From contig WPIO01000033.1 of NCBI GenBank assembly GCA_009760855.2, positions 3,389,001-3,453,000 on the forward strand: 64,000 nucleotides of DNA. The letters run 5' to 3'. Numbering within the stretch: the first letter of the stretch is position 1; each line of letters starts with the position of its first letter. Below, piece by piece: positions 1-13,000 of this stretch. Source of the stretch: Cristatella mucedo. Its lineage: Eukaryota > Bryozoa > Phylactolaemata > Cristatellidae. Under the pieces are notes generated by a model, which searched no databases, had not been told where the DNA came from, and worked only from the letters and a program-made list of their open reading frames with translations. A program made the translations under genes and the position numbers.

Positions 1-240
1 GATCCGTCCATTATGTGCTTATGCGTGCTGATACTGTGCATGCTGCCACTAACCGTACTTGCACGCTGATCCTGTGCATGCCAAACTTAACGCACGGCCA
101 CTTGCCTGCACACCATCACTTTTTAACCATTCGATCATGCTTCCTTTCTAGCAACTTTAAAGTGCCTAGAAAGAGATTGAGTTGTCTGATGGTGCTATAT
201 CAAATGTATTATTATTATTATTATTATAACAGTTTGCCTG
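1..240 (+). mobile_element. LINE-A 3' fragment
   Basis: Non-coding 3' end of LINE-A: alternating CTGATACTGTGCATGCTGCC motifs, then AAAGTGCCTAGAAAGAGATTG and an (ATT)n tail at about 209-226. It is cut by the window edge. Confidence 0.75.
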
Positions 241-1900
241 CCCAGAAGTAAGCTGTGCAGCTTTTCAAGCTTAACGGTAATCTTTCATCTCAGGTGGCGA
301 TAGATTCCCTAAATAGAGGGTAATATGCAGCAGTAGCACGGCTTATAACTAATTCACTTGTACCGAACTTTGTTAGTAACTCATTGATTGTGTGGCAGTG
401 GGTTCGTCAGTCATTTTTGAAGTAAGTATCTTAAAGTTTATTTCTGTTGCAGCTGTCAGTCAAAATATATGCATGAACTGTAAGCAGACCATCGAGATCA
501 GTAACTACATTAATCAGGGTCGTAACACGTTAATCATACGACACAAATCATGGCTACAATGCCATACCTATGTTTGCTTCTGTTACATGGAACTATAATG
601 AAGCACGTGCCATTTTGATGACTTTTATAATATTCATTTATCAGAGAAAATAGAATATTTTGACTGCCTATAACACAGACTCAGCTACCACATAATGATC
701 ATACAAAAAGTCAATAAGTAGCCATCTATTATTTGACTCCATGAGTGCTTATCTTGCTCTCTTTTTCTCTGATGCAAAAGTTGCAATCCAAGTGTCTAAT
801 AATTGAGTATAAAATCACTTATTTGTAGCTTATTACACTTTAAAAAAATTTGGAAATAAAACAAATTATAGAACATTACTCTCAACTAAATTGAGATTAG
901 AAATTCATGAGGATATTTCTTACCGAGAGTTTGGCTAAATAATTTCAGAGAGACTTCTGAATAATGACGAGATAACTACCGGCTAAGTTGTCTTTGGTTA
1001 AAATGCATCAAAGGGGCTGTACATTTAATGCTGTCAAGTTCAAGAGTCAGCTATTGGGTAAACAGGGCCATTTAAAGAGTTTTCTAGTATTGGCCAAGAG
1101 CTTTGGATACTCTAAGCAAAAATGCTACCATATTGTAATAGATAAGCTTGCTATCAATTTTCTTACACATTATACTAAACTATTTCTATATGACCTCAAA
1201 ATGATGGAGATAGAAGTAGTTGAATTATAACGATCTATTGGACGGAACCTAGATGCCATTTTGAATGGAAGTTATATGTTTTGAGTCAGTAGTGCTTTTT
1301 TAGAGCACTTATACCAGGCTGACTTTGATAGGTAGTACGCCATCAAATAAGCCACTAAGTAAACCCATTCAAACGTCTTGTCCAGAATCAAGTTTATTTG
1401 CCCTTGACAAAAGTACACACCTGTAATCATGGAAAAGATCAAGCATTGGTAAGGCCGACAGGTATTCATCAGAGATGTAGGCTCTTTACACCTCCTTGCA
1501 AGGATTTTCTACTTAAGCTCGAGTTAGCTTTCATATTAGCTCGTAATAGTCAATATTTAGAATGGCAAATGATAATTATGCCTCGATATATTTGACCAAT
1601 AAACTTATTATATATTTTTAACTTTACAGGCAGATCTATTAACCTTACATAAATATTCGGTTTCCTTATATACCTGCTCCCATCATTTAAAATATGGCCA
1701 GCCGGCAGTTTCTTGAATGCTTCATTGAGGGGCTGAAATTATGAGCTACTTTTGAACCAACGTTAATGCTCAATATATGAGTCGCTGGATCTTCAGCGGT
1801 ATTTTTGCAACGCTAAGCATTTGAAAGAAATTTGTAGCGCTAAAGAGTAAGAAGAATACGCAGAGGTCACTGGGGAGTGGAACGCCCGATGCCAGAAGAT
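241..1900. other. Intergenic, AT-rich, no gene seen
   Basis: Only short frames without family resemblance, and no clear repeat. It ends at a SINE-A copy. Confidence 0.5.
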
Positions 1901-2070
1901 TAGCGATGGCACACTAGGTAAGGCGATTGCTTTTCACGACCTCGTCCCGAGGTCGTAGTTCGAATCTGGCAGTGGCGATCCTTTATCGCCGCTGCAAGCG
2001 GTAGTGACAGCCGTAAATATTTTTCTGTCAATATACAAAAGAGACTGTTAAATCAGCTAGAATTTAGTGA
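1901..2070 (+). mobile_element. SINE-A copy
   Basis: The tRNA-like head has GATGGCACACTAGGTAAGGCG (A-box region), a self-complementary CTCGTCCCGAG variable arm and TAGTTCGAATC (B box). The family body follows (GCAAGCGGTAGTGACAGCCG) with the tail TGTTAAATCAGCTAG. Confidence 0.85.
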
Positions 2071-4034
2071 TTTATTTACTGCCACTTCACTAAACAGGCT
2101 GGAGATAGAGCACTGTACAAGACGTTGTCCATGAGCCACTGGCGTTACTTCGGAAGCTTTAACTAAAGGAATATTCATTCCTAGTGCCAGAGTGCTTTAC
2201 ATTTTTATTGGCTTTATGGCTTCATGAGAATTTACGTTCTTTGCAAGGCTGAGTAGATATTAACCAAAGTAACTTTTTCTATCAGTGCTTTTGGGTACTG
2301 ACTGCCTAGCAAACAGCCTATTAAATTCAAGGACGCAAAGACAGCATGTATGTCAGTGTTAGTGTTCTAATTTCGGAGCTGGAGCTGGTTAGTGAGTGCA
2401 TCCAATGGTAACGCGAAATAGTCGCGATATGGCGAACTTATCGTCATGCTAACGATATCTGCCGGGTTCAGTCGAATGCCAGAACTTGGGATTGCCTATC
2501 TCAATTTGGAACAGTTGCATTGACTGTTACTGAGGCTTTCTAGGATCACTGGAGTTCATTGCGCCAGCATAAAGTAGCGAGAGCCAAAATTAGTGAGCAC
2601 CTCCGCAGTATAAGTGGCACATTTTAGAGGTGGCGAACGCTGGACAACCGTTGTCTCTAAGAAAATCAAAGACGGTCAAAGTTTAAACGAACGTAGACAA
2701 GACTTTCCGCTTCAAAATACTCAATCACAAAATAAATCAAGTCCCTATATTTATCTCGAGCATTTTTCTCACTAGCGTGGCAATTACCTAGTCGCGACGA
2801 CGTACCTTAAACCTAACCTAGGGAGGTTATCTCTTCGGCCTTTATTGCACGGACAGCGTACGGAATAGCATCTGCTCAGTAGTTCAAGCGCAAACAATAT
2901 TATTAGTACGACATAACATATAGCAATAGTGTTAGTTTTTTCTTTCCTTTAAAAATGATCTTACCTCGACCGCGAATCAACGACGTCCAGCAGACGGAGG
3001 GTCGCTTCCGGCATACAACATGTGACCTCGTGCCTAAAGCTCACAGGCGCAGCCGAAATTTTTTTCCGATTAAATGCATACAGTTTTGAAACTAAATTTG
3101 TACTATCCTAAAATTAAACTGAACAATACGTACATTAGCAGTGTGTATGTGAATATGTTGTAGGTGTGTGCAATATCTATGCATTGGATTCTCGGGCAGT
3201 GGGAATGCTTTTGGATAATATAACCTGAAGCATTTGTCTCGCGATGTTTCTTTTTTTATCATTAAAATTATAAAATAATATTATTATTCATTTTAATCGA
3301 ATAAATTATATTGAAAGTAAGTTAACAACTAACAGACACTTATCGGCCTTCGCTTTGACCTTGCGTTCGGGTATCTGCCGGTCGGCGTGTGTTGTGCCTA
3401 CCTGTCGCTTATGTGACTGTTGACGTTTGTTGCTCCCCAAATGTCTTGATGCAGGTAAGGTCGCATATTCTATGGGCTGCCAGCGTAGTAAATCGACCTC
3501 GCTACTGCGAGGAAGCGTTGTGCGACACTACTCTACACCACTTGGCAACAGTCATCGCGGAGGCTTGCTGTCGTGCATTGCGTACCTTATCAGTACTGGG
3601 GAGGGGATGGATGTGGGTATCCTAAAAACATTTTGCTTGCACGCTTGTTAGCCTTCTCAGAAGAAGTACCTATTATTTTTTCTAGACATTGTGTAACTGT
3701 ATGTGTACCTTATGATAGGTATCCCTTTTGATGAGTGACATTGCACGTAATTTCATCACTTGCCGTTGACCTATAGGCTACTGTCAAGCACAGGACTACA
3801 TTATTGCGAAAGGATGTTGTGCTAGTTGCTGCAGCTAAGACCACTCCCCAGCGTTGATTATTTAATCATCATAAAGCCGTTCAGGCCGCTTTCAAATGCG
3901 TGACACCAAGCTTTGCCGTTGCCGTACCTCGACTTCATCGGCGAGATTTTTCATTTCCCGTTTGAATCCAGCCGCTTAAGCAGCTAAATTCAATAGGGCT
4001 TTTTAACTTGAAGGCACTGTTTGTGCATCACTAA
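2071..4034. other. Intergenic, no gene seen
   Basis: Two overlapping 74-78 codon frames at 3389-3651 have no recognisable motif. An AT-rich stretch with (ATT)-like runs lies at 3240-3310. Confidence 0.45.
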
Positions 4035-4815
4035 TTTAATATATCCGTCTATGTCCTCAAAGCCGCAACGACTAAGTTGGTGTTAGGCATGAGAGTTCTC
4101 AATAGCGCAGTAGAGTTTTCTATAGCGCACTCTAAGCCTAAGCGGCCTTCTGTACGCGTACTTTAGCCAACAGGCTTTATCTCACGAAGCAAACAGGAAG
4201 TGACAGGCATAGCTGAGTCAAGAAGGCAATTGAGGAAGTAAGTAGCATGGAAGTGGCTGCTCTGAACAGCTGGAAAAGATACGCCACAGTCGGCAGCAGA
4301 ATATATTTTGTTGCGTAAGAATTGTGGAAGCGAGTGTTATAGTCGAGGACCTTCGGAGTGAAAGCTTCTGTCACCAATGGTCTTTGAGCGTAGGAGTGGA
4401 ACAGCTAATTTATTGTATATAGAGGACCTGAAGGCACGAGGAGGCTGAAACTGGGGCAGCGGTTCAGCCTAAGTATTAAGGAGCCAAGCCACGGTGGGCC
4501 TTATGGGTCAGCATGAGAACTTGACTCTGCATTAATTGGTCAGCCAGGAGCAACAGTAGCCCCTTCAGCAACAGAGACAGATAGGTGAACCTCTGGGATT
4601 TGTTTAGCCTTGCAGCCATATTCATTACCAGCTGCAGTTGTCTAATGGCTTTTCTCGGTATTCCAGCCAAAATCGCTAGCAACCTGAAGGAACCTGAATG
4701 GGCTTGGTACAACAGTGCACGACCCCGTTGGTAGCCAGGGCATGTTGTAACCGAGCTTATTAAAGTATCAAGCCTGTTGACATTTTGTAGCAGCATATGC
4801 AGAGACACGGCTCTT
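4035..4815 (-). mobile_element. LINE-B fragment
   Basis: The minus strand encodes pieces of the LINE-B C terminus (HKAHRGLAP; LQLVMNMAARL) and the 3' end with CACTCTAAGCCTAAGCGGCC on the plus strand. Stops interrupt the frame. Confidence 0.7.
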
Positions 4816-5182
4816 ATACCGGACTTTAAATGGTTTTACTAGACTGGAACAACACAGCATTTCTTTTTGCAAGGAAGTGATTCATGCAAGTTCGAGGTTC
4901 AAGCAAGCTAAATTCGGCTATCGAATTATGTTTTATGTCTCCGGCATATTCTAGAGAGTTTTCGATGTAGGTCATAGAACTCGACTATTTGATTACTGGG
5001 TGTAGCAAAATTAAACAGCTGATATTATACATGGAAAATTAGATGTCTTTTTATGTCTTCCTTAAGAGCTACATGATCTTTTTAGATAATCGTGAGATCA
5101 GTGCATTTTCAGTTTTATTTCTGTGACTGCTATGATGGTCAGATGCCGAGTTTTAGTGGTCTGCAAAGCTAATAGTGATAGT

Positions 5183-5330
5183 AAATTAAATGTTAGCTGA
5201 CCAAACAACCTTACTTATATAGGGGCAGAAGAGCTGTAGTGGCTCTCACTCCCCTTCCGCCTCTTGCAGTAGGCACTAAAGGATAGCCTGCTTCAGGGCT
5301 CGAATCCACGAAAATGTCATGTGAAGTGCC
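5183..5330 (-). mobile_element. SINE-A copy, diverged
   Basis: Reverse-complement SINE-A tail (AAATGTTAGCTGA), body and B-box-like GGGCTCGAATCC. The head end is degraded. Confidence 0.6.
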
Positions 5331-6026
5331 TGCACCTTGCCCCTTGCTAAAACCCAGAGCAAACTTTTGTATAGCCTCTTGAGAGAACTGATTTCTTTTT
5401 TTTTTACACTACATATGCAAAAAGGAAGCATATCGGTTGATTAGTTATAGCATGAATAGTGTCAGCACTAATAAACACATGCACGAAAATTCGTGATGGC
5501 AAAGTAAATGCTGCAAAGACAAACAGTTTTATTATTGATTTTTTAATGTCGGGGGATGTAATGTATGTCACATTCTAGTGAGTTCCAGGCTTTAAAGAAA
5601 TTTTGCTATCACGGGGCACCCCAAGCCTGCAGCTGGACTAGGACATTTTGCTGTTCCATTAGCTGACACTGTTGTGCAAACTTCACCTGCTTGGTGCTTA
5701 TCGTGCTTGGAATTTAGGTGTCCACTTTGATAACAGCTTAGATTTTGAAATGTTTGTTAAGAAGAGTGCCTCCACATCTAGCCATTTCGTTTCATTCCTG
5801 TCTGAGATTAGGTACTTCTACCACGGTGGCTTGCTAAAAATGATAGCCCACTGATTCTGTCTACGCTGAACTACTACAATTCAGCTTTATTTTAGCTGGG
5901 CTATCAAAAGAGGCATTAAGCCTCTGCAGGTGGGGATTAATGCCATTGAAGTTAGTCAACAAATTGCAGAGGTTCAGCCGTGTTTCTCAACTTCTGCATT
6001 AATTTCAGCCTCGTCATGTCCTCTAA

Positions 6027-6890
6027 TGTAACGTAATGTATCTCCATCTGTAACTCCACAAAGCCATAAAGACCATATGGATGTTATGCAGGAGAGTTTT
6101 GTATAGCACTCACAGCCTAAGCGGCTTTTGTTGTGCACTCGGTAGCCAACAGATTTCGTCTCACGCAACAAAGAGAAAGTGGGAAGCATAGCAGAGTCAG
6201 GAGAGCAGTTGAGGTAGTGAGTAGCATGGAAGTAGCAGCTCAGGATCGCTGAAAAGGATGAGCCATAGTCGGCAGTAGGAGAGTAGTTGTCGTTTCGTAA
6301 GAATTGTGGAAGAGAGTTCCAGTCTATGACCTGCAAAGCTAAAGCAAAACCGGAGGAATGGAACAGCTAATTTATTGTCCACACAGGACCTAAGGGCACG
6401 AGGAGGCTGAAGCTGATGAAGCAGTTCAGCTAGGTACGAAGAAGCCAAGCCGTGGCGGGCCTTGTGGGTCAGCATAAGAACTTTGCTCTGTATGCGTTAC
6501 TCAACCGGCAACCATCCTAGCTCTTTTAGCAAAGTAGAGATGTGCTCAAACCCCTGGGACCTGAAAACTAGCCTTGCAGCCATATTCATAGTCGGCTGCA
6601 GTGACCTTGTTGCTTTCTTTGGTAGTCCAGCCAAAAGGGAATTACAATGATCAAGTCGAGACAGAACTAAGGAGCTAGTTAAGTTTTTTGCAAGCCACTG
6701 TGGAAGACAGTTTCTAATCTTGGATAGGGATCGGACGTGATGGCTAGCTGTAGAAGCAGTCTTCTGAATGAAGCTTTTTTAAAATTGAGGCAGCTGTCGA
6801 AAACGACACCTAAATTTCGAGCACGTGGTGATGGTCGCACAACAGCATCACCTATTAGAAGAGCAGAAGATAGCAGCCGAATACCCGATG
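6027..6890 (-). mobile_element. LINE-B copy, left arm of an inverted pair
   Basis: The minus strand reads MLTHKARHGLASSYLAELLH, QPPRALRS, a VPFLRF segment and QFLRNDNYSPTADYGSSFSA in overlapping frames. These are the end of the LINE-B reverse-transcriptase protein, with frameshifts. Confidence 0.78.
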
Positions 6891-6929
6891 GTAAAGGTCC
6901 ACACCACGCAAGGAGTCGCCTGAGGCCGC

Positions 6930-7347
6930 TCTCTAGCCCGGGAGGAAGACCTCTGGTACTCCGTGGACTAAAACGTGTTCCATTCGTATGCTTAAAGACG
7001 GTTGTCGACAGAAGCTTTTACTCTGCAGGTCCTAGACTTTGGAGTTCACTTCCACAATTCTTATGTAATGGCATATGCTCCTGCTGCCGACTGCAGCACA
7101 TCCTTTCCTACCGTCCTGTGCTGCTACTTCAATGGTACACGCTTCCGCGACTGCTGTCCTGACTCAGCTGTGCTTTTCACTTTCTCTTTTTTTGCGTGAA
7201 ATGAAGTCTGTTGGCCAGCATCTGCATACCGAAAGCCGATTAGGCTTTGAGTGGGCTGTAGAAATCTCTCCTACGTAACATTCACTTAGTCTGTGGAGTT
7301 GTGGAGTTACAAACAGAGATGCATTGTTACATTGCATTTGGAAGCAT
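6930..7347 (+). mobile_element. LINE-B 3' copy, right arm of an inverted pair
   Basis: Plus-strand SAGPRLWSSLPQFLCNG and the 3' untranslated end match the LINE-B at 46560-47880. It lies head to head with the copy at 6027-6890. Confidence 0.75.
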
Positions 7348-7399
7348 AGCAACCGAAGTCCTGTCTCCAAAAGATTAAGGGTTGGTGAAATGCACAGCT

Positions 7400-8450
7400 A
7401 AATGACTTGAGCCAGAGGTGTGTTGAAAGCCTGACGAAATATTTCAGATTGATGGACACGAGCTAGACCTAGAAATGAGTGACAAAGCCTTGAAATCGAT
7501 AAGCTGCTTGACTTCGAACCAATGCATGTCAGACTGAAGTGATGGAATGTGCAAGTTTTGACTTCACGTCAGACAAGGTTGAGCTTTCGAGTTTCACCTG
7601 TAAGCACGTAAGCTTACTGCAAAGCCGGCGAGCTCTGCGAGGAACGAGATTTAAACGTTTAGACCGATGTCACAAATACATGCAACCACATTTGGTTTGC
7701 TCATAAATATTAGTTGATTTTATTGACATTCAATTTGAGAACGTACTGCCACCGATGTGCGAATGTTGGCAATGCAAGCTTCAAGGGAATGGAACGAGTT
7801 TAAGGTGCTCAAAGGCAGGGAGGAAGTAACGCACAAGTACAGCTGTGTGTCCTCTTCATAAAAATGGAAGCCCAGATGTTTCGAAGTGATTACATCGGCC
7901 AGATGGGGTATTGCATGCGATCAGTGGTATCAAAAGCTACCAAACAAGTAAGCATTCCCTTAAGAATGTATACATTTGCAGCATTGCTGACTCAGCGGAG
8001 GGGTGTCCTCCTACACATTACAGAACTTGCTAGGTTTGACTTTTGGTATGAATGTATCTGGTTTACCGCTGCTTGCATTGGTGTCTTTATATTAATTATG
8101 CAAGGCAGCTGTAAATCTAACTCATGTGACGAAGAGTACGATGGTGTTTAGAGTGCTGTAGTCTATATAAACTTGGAGATCAACTTCAGGATAATCTCAG
8201 CAGCTTCAGGCTTGCCGATCAACATTTGAGGTAGAACAGGGTAGTGTGAAAAGTACAGTATGTTATGCTACCATGGGGATGGACTCTAATCTTGTCAGTG
8301 GTGACTAGTTAGAACTAGAACAAGCGATCTGCTAGCTACAATGGTCTCTAGGTAAGGTGGGTAGATGGTTGATGTCAGCATTTTTGGATCGTGCATCGGT
8401 GATTTCCCGAGGTTCTTGTATAAGCTAAACTTGGCAGTAGCTAGGTGGGG
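7400..8450 (-). mobile_element. Highly diverged LINE-A/C-like fragment
   Basis: 7470-7600 (AGTGACAAAGCCTTGAAATCG...) lines up with the LINE-A minus-strand segment AGTGACAAAACCTTGAAGTCG at other loci. Farther right the likeness fades. No usable reading frame remains. Confidence 0.4.
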
Positions 8451-8499
8451 ATTGGTACTATCTACAATAGTCATTTGTCAGTTGATAAGACAAGTCAGT

Positions 8500-8625
8500 T
8501 TTGATCTGGTGTATGCTTTTCCGAGCTTGTGCTTTGTAGTGTAGCTAGTTGTAGTGATAGCCGTTAAGGCTTTTCTGCCACTATACAAATGAGATGGTTA
8601 TATTAAATCAGCTAATATTTATTTA
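8500..8625 (+). mobile_element. SINE-A fragment (3' half)
   Basis: GTAGTGATAGCCGTTAAGGC, then TATACAAATGAGATGG and AAATCAGCTAATATT match the SINE-A body and tail. The tRNA-like head is not recognisable. Confidence 0.7.
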
Positions 8626-9953
8626 TTTTATTATAGTTCTGGCATAGGCCATCTGTGCAAGGTCTACCGTAAACCAGCTAGGCAAGGTCATACATCGAGC
8701 TTACCCAGCTGCTCAAACTCATATACAAACCCGTGAACGTCTCTGATCTTATAGCTCCTGTAAAGGACACATATACTGGTGACAGTAGATATATCAGGAC
8801 CTAAACCTCAATAAATCCAATCACCTGGGTATTCTTTTCAACTTCGTTGTAGTCCAAGTATAGCTCATGATGCAGACAGGTTCAATGCCAGAATGCAGCT
8901 ACCTCCGTGCAATTAATGTTCTGCTGCGATGCATATGCAGTCACTAAAGCTCTAATGATCTGGGGGACTAACACAGTGACGATTAAGAACGTCTAGTTAC
9001 CCAATGCTTTATTCCTAGAGTTATCACGTGGACTAATACTCAGGGTGCTCGCCCTCACAACACAGGTCGTGGTTTCGAGTCCTTCTGCAAGCTTCTCTTT
9101 ACTGCCCATTGCAAGTGGAAGTGATAGCCCCTAAGGCTCTTCTCTCCTATATAAATAAAGCTGTCGAATCAGCTTAACTTTGTATTTTACTTTCAGCCTT
9201 ATTTGATCTCGGTCCTCTCGAATCCTGTGCATACTTAATGTGTTTATGATGCCATACTTACCCACACACATCTTGCTTGTTTGTGTATTATTAAGAGAGA
9301 GTTCTGCTGGTCCCTGGTAGTGCCGAGATACTTAACCTGGGGGTTCTTCGGTCCTACATAACTGTATTAGTGTTAGAATTAATCCATCTTGCCACTGCTC
9401 TGTTACTCTTACGTTATTTATGTCTCATCTTGTATCAAGCTTTTTTGACAGGCGAACAGAACCCTTGCTTCGGTTTTTATTTTATATACTTTGGCCGACC
9501 TCGACGGAAGGGTTAACTCCAACAAGAGCTTACCAACCTTGTTTTCTACTCGTTCCGCAGCTTCTCAATAACATTATCCTGTTAGCTCCTTGCATATTGT
9601 ATTGACTATCCTACACACTATCCTAGCATATACACTGGCATTGACAGTCAAAACATGTACTTTTGGTTGAAATGAGTTTGGTAATGCTTCGGAAGATGCG
9701 CAAGATGCAGAAGGTCTTTTGCTTGACTCGGAATTTCTGGCCTGTGATTCAGCTGTGATCGTTTTTATTTGGGGGCCGAACCTCACTACTTAATCTCTCA
9801 AACCCGAGTGATTGCATGTGGATGCAATCCAATATGGATGGCCTAGCTTTCAATGCCCAGCCTTTCACCTCACTAGGGGGGCATCAACGCGAGAGCGTGT
9901 ATTTTTTTTATGAGTTATTCTGCGTTGTAGAGCTGCTGCATGCAAGTTTTGAC
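8626..9953. other. Upstream region of the PRELID1-like gene
   Basis: Apart from the SINE-A at 9030-9185, I see no repeat or coding signal. The promoter must lie here, but no TATA or initiator could be assigned. Confidence 0.4.
9030..9185 (+). mobile_element. SINE-A copy, diverged
   Basis: B box GGTTTCGAGTCC, then CCATTGCAAGTGGAAGTGATAGCC, AAGGCTCTTCT and an AATCAGCTTAAC tail. Confidence 0.7.
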
Positions 9954-10045
9954 ATGGAGAAATACCACTACCATCGTGCTACCTCGAAATTTGCTTGGAG
10001 CCAGGTAGCCGCAGCATTTTGGCTGCGCTACCCTAATCCACATAG
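9954..10045 (+). CDS. PRELID1: PRELID1-like exon 1
   Basis: Encodes residues 1-30 plus two bases of Ser31. The donor is AG|GTAAG at 10046. The Trp-x-Gln-Val...Phe-Trp-x-Arg-Tyr-Pro-Asn-Pro signature of the PRELI N terminus is visible. Confidence 0.9.
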
Positions 10046-13000
10046 GTAAGATGATGCAGTGGCTCGGTTATTTGTTGTAAATTCGTGCTTTAGCTCAAAT
10101 TTGTTGCAATTCGTGGTTGCAGTAAGCATGTGCTCACTGAAGATGTGGTTGCTCGCTGGCTGACCCCAGATGGGCAGCTGTTCACACGTCGTCTGTTGAC
10201 AAAGACCAATAATTTACCTCGTTGGGGTGAGCGGTTTATGCCGGGACCAAAGCATGTCTGCAGCATTGAGGAATCAGTTGTCAACCCACAGTCTCGCACC
10301 ATCACGACTTACACACGCAACATAAGTATGAATAAAATCATGGTAAGCCATCAGCGAATCGGGGTTTTTCTTTGTGATGGCCTTGTGTTCAGCAGTCACT
10401 TGGCAGATATCTACATTCTCTACTCTTAGCCAGCTTGATGTGTTGCTGTTCAGCTGCATGTTTTCATCAACACTTAAATTTACCTGCTTTCGTATACCAA
10501 TAGGTTATCTTCTGACAGAATGGCTGTACTTTTTGTTGTTGCTTTTCCACCATTTCTCGAATGGTGTTTATCAGACTTGGAGTATGTGATCTGCATCTAT
10601 TGCCATTGACAGGGTTCACTCATGTTCTGTACTTAAAGGCTACACTAAAGTCGATTTTTAAAGTGCCCAGAAATAGCTTTAGTTCCCTTAGGGTGCTATG
10701 CAGATGTTTTATTTTTGTTATTATTATTGTGGTGTTGTGTGTATCTTGCTGAATAGCAAACGGCTTTCGAGAACACTCGTACTAAACAGTACTCGACAAC
10801 GCTGTATTATTTACTGGCAAGCAGACGTTAACGCTGACATGAACTGCCTGTCGACTGAGGCTCATGAATGCTGCACTCCGATTGGCTAGCCAGGAGGCCC
10901 CTGCCTAGTACCAGCACACAACAGTTAGGCCGAAGCTCTGCTATAGGCTTCGGTATACACTCTCACATAGTGATCTCTATAGTGACCTTTCGCTTTGCTA
11001 ACTGGTCATTGTCTCTAGTTTGGGTATACATGCTCCAATAAGTCACCGATCTGCTGTTTGGTTACTTGTGGTTTTTGGAAATAATAGCTGGCCCACAACT
11101 AATGTAACTGATTACCACGAATTTACACCTTTAGGTAAATTTTATCAAAGTAACGTATTCTGCTGCCACCAGACTGAACCTGCTGTGGAGCCACTCATTT
11201 TAAATTTCGGACAACCTGGTTCAGCAAGGTTTGCTGGTTGCATATGCTACACCTTGAGTAATTTGCGCACTTGTTGGCTTAGTCAGTTCTGCAGTAGCAG
11301 CATAGATTTTAGACGTCCTTGTGGGAGCTTCACGGAAGCGATAGTAAAATAACTAGCTCACTACTAGTGTCCCGCACTGCTCCGAAGTCTGCTTAGTAGA
11401 GCATCAGCAGTAATATATTTGTCACGGAAATTTGTTCTAACATTTGGTCTCCGGGAGCTCTCAGCTCTGCTTAGTAGAGCATCAGCAGTAATATATTTGT
11501 CACGGAAATTTGTTCTAACATTTGGTCTCCGGGAGCTCTCAGCTGTCGTCCTGATCAGATTTCAAACCTGCCCATCATGCTTTGATATTGCAAAGATGAA
11601 GCTTCATAGGATAGAGATAGTAGTATCTGAGATTTTCTATTCCTATCACATGCTATTGATTGTTGAAACGAAGAAAGTAGATTCATGACATGGCTCTTAG
11701 TAGGTCGAAAATGTTCGATGCTGCAGAAACAGGAAGATTCTGATCGCCATGAAGTTAGATAATTGCTGAGACTACTATTAAATGGATTCAGCACGTTTTG
11801 CAAAACATTTTATGTGCCACTGGCACAGTAAAGCAAAGCCTTGTTTTTCGTCTGCAATAAGGTGTATCTGGCCTGCATAAGGAGACAAATAAACTAGTTC
11901 AGCCAGCAATAAGGATCATGACCCAGGTCGTTGGTTTGAGTCCTTCACCTTGTATTGCCCACTGCAAGTAGTGGTGGTAGCCGTTATGGCTCAGCTGATG
12001 CAATATAAATGAGGTTGCTTGATCAGATAATCTTTATTTTTTTAACTCTGAAACTAATGTTTGTAGTTTTAGCAGCAATCTGCATGAACACGGGCGTTTG
12101 ATTATTAACGTGCAAAGATGAGGTGGTTGATCAAGCTGACTCGTCGACTTTAAGCATGCATCTATGGTACAACCTTAGTTTCTAAATTTCAAGTTGGAAC
12201 TTTTCAGAGTTACTAATGGGTTTAGAATTTACAACTTAGTTTAGGGCTTCCATTAATTGAGGAGTATGAAGCAACAAGCTTGACCTAAAAAGCAAAAAGT
12301 GTTTGTGACTTTTGTGCTTGCCCAGGGTGCTGATTACATTTCTGTTACTTTGATGCTTCGGGGTACTTTGATGTGCCCTTGGTAGTGTTTTAGTAGGGTA
12401 ACAGTTGCTATAAGATCGTAACTGCTTTGTTGGTCACTGGCAACTGGCTGTCTTGTTTGTTAGATTTTGATAGGTCTGCCTTATGGCTGACCAGTCCAAA
12501 GTGACTGAAATCTTAAGAGCTGGTTGTTGAAATGGGAGTGTGAACTATTCTTATAACTGGTTGGCCTGGGCACTGGGAGGTGCATGTTGACCCTGCTTGT
12601 GATCTTGCTCACTTTTTATGGAGCTGTTCTACAATTAGTCCTTTGTTGCTGAATGATGGCTTGAGCATTTTGTTCCAATGGGGTAGTCCACATAAGAAAA
12701 TACTGTCCTGACTTTTTCCAAGTAGCCTAAAGCATTAAGCCACTTAGTGTCATGCATCGTGAACTTTACGAAGGATAGGACTGTATCTTGAATTTCATAC
12801 TGCAAGCCCCACCTTTTTCCTTTTCAGACTGTGGAAGAGAAGTGTGTCTACAAGCCTAACATCGACGGTGCACCTGGGACAGTTATTGAGAAGCAAGTAT
12901 GGGTGTCCAGCTCTCTATATGGCTTTGCCCGAGCACTCATGGCATTCGGCCTGGAGCGCTACAAGAAAAATGCTGCCGAGGCGCACAGAGGACTTGATTA

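Noticed and set aside
6737-7162. 141-codon plus-strand frame
   Set aside because: It is a chimera: the left part is the antisense of one LINE-B copy and the right part is the sense end of another.
7864-8151. 95-codon frame with a membrane-like stretch and a good ATG context
   Set aside because: It lies antisense within what looks like a strongly diverged LINE copy and resembles no family.
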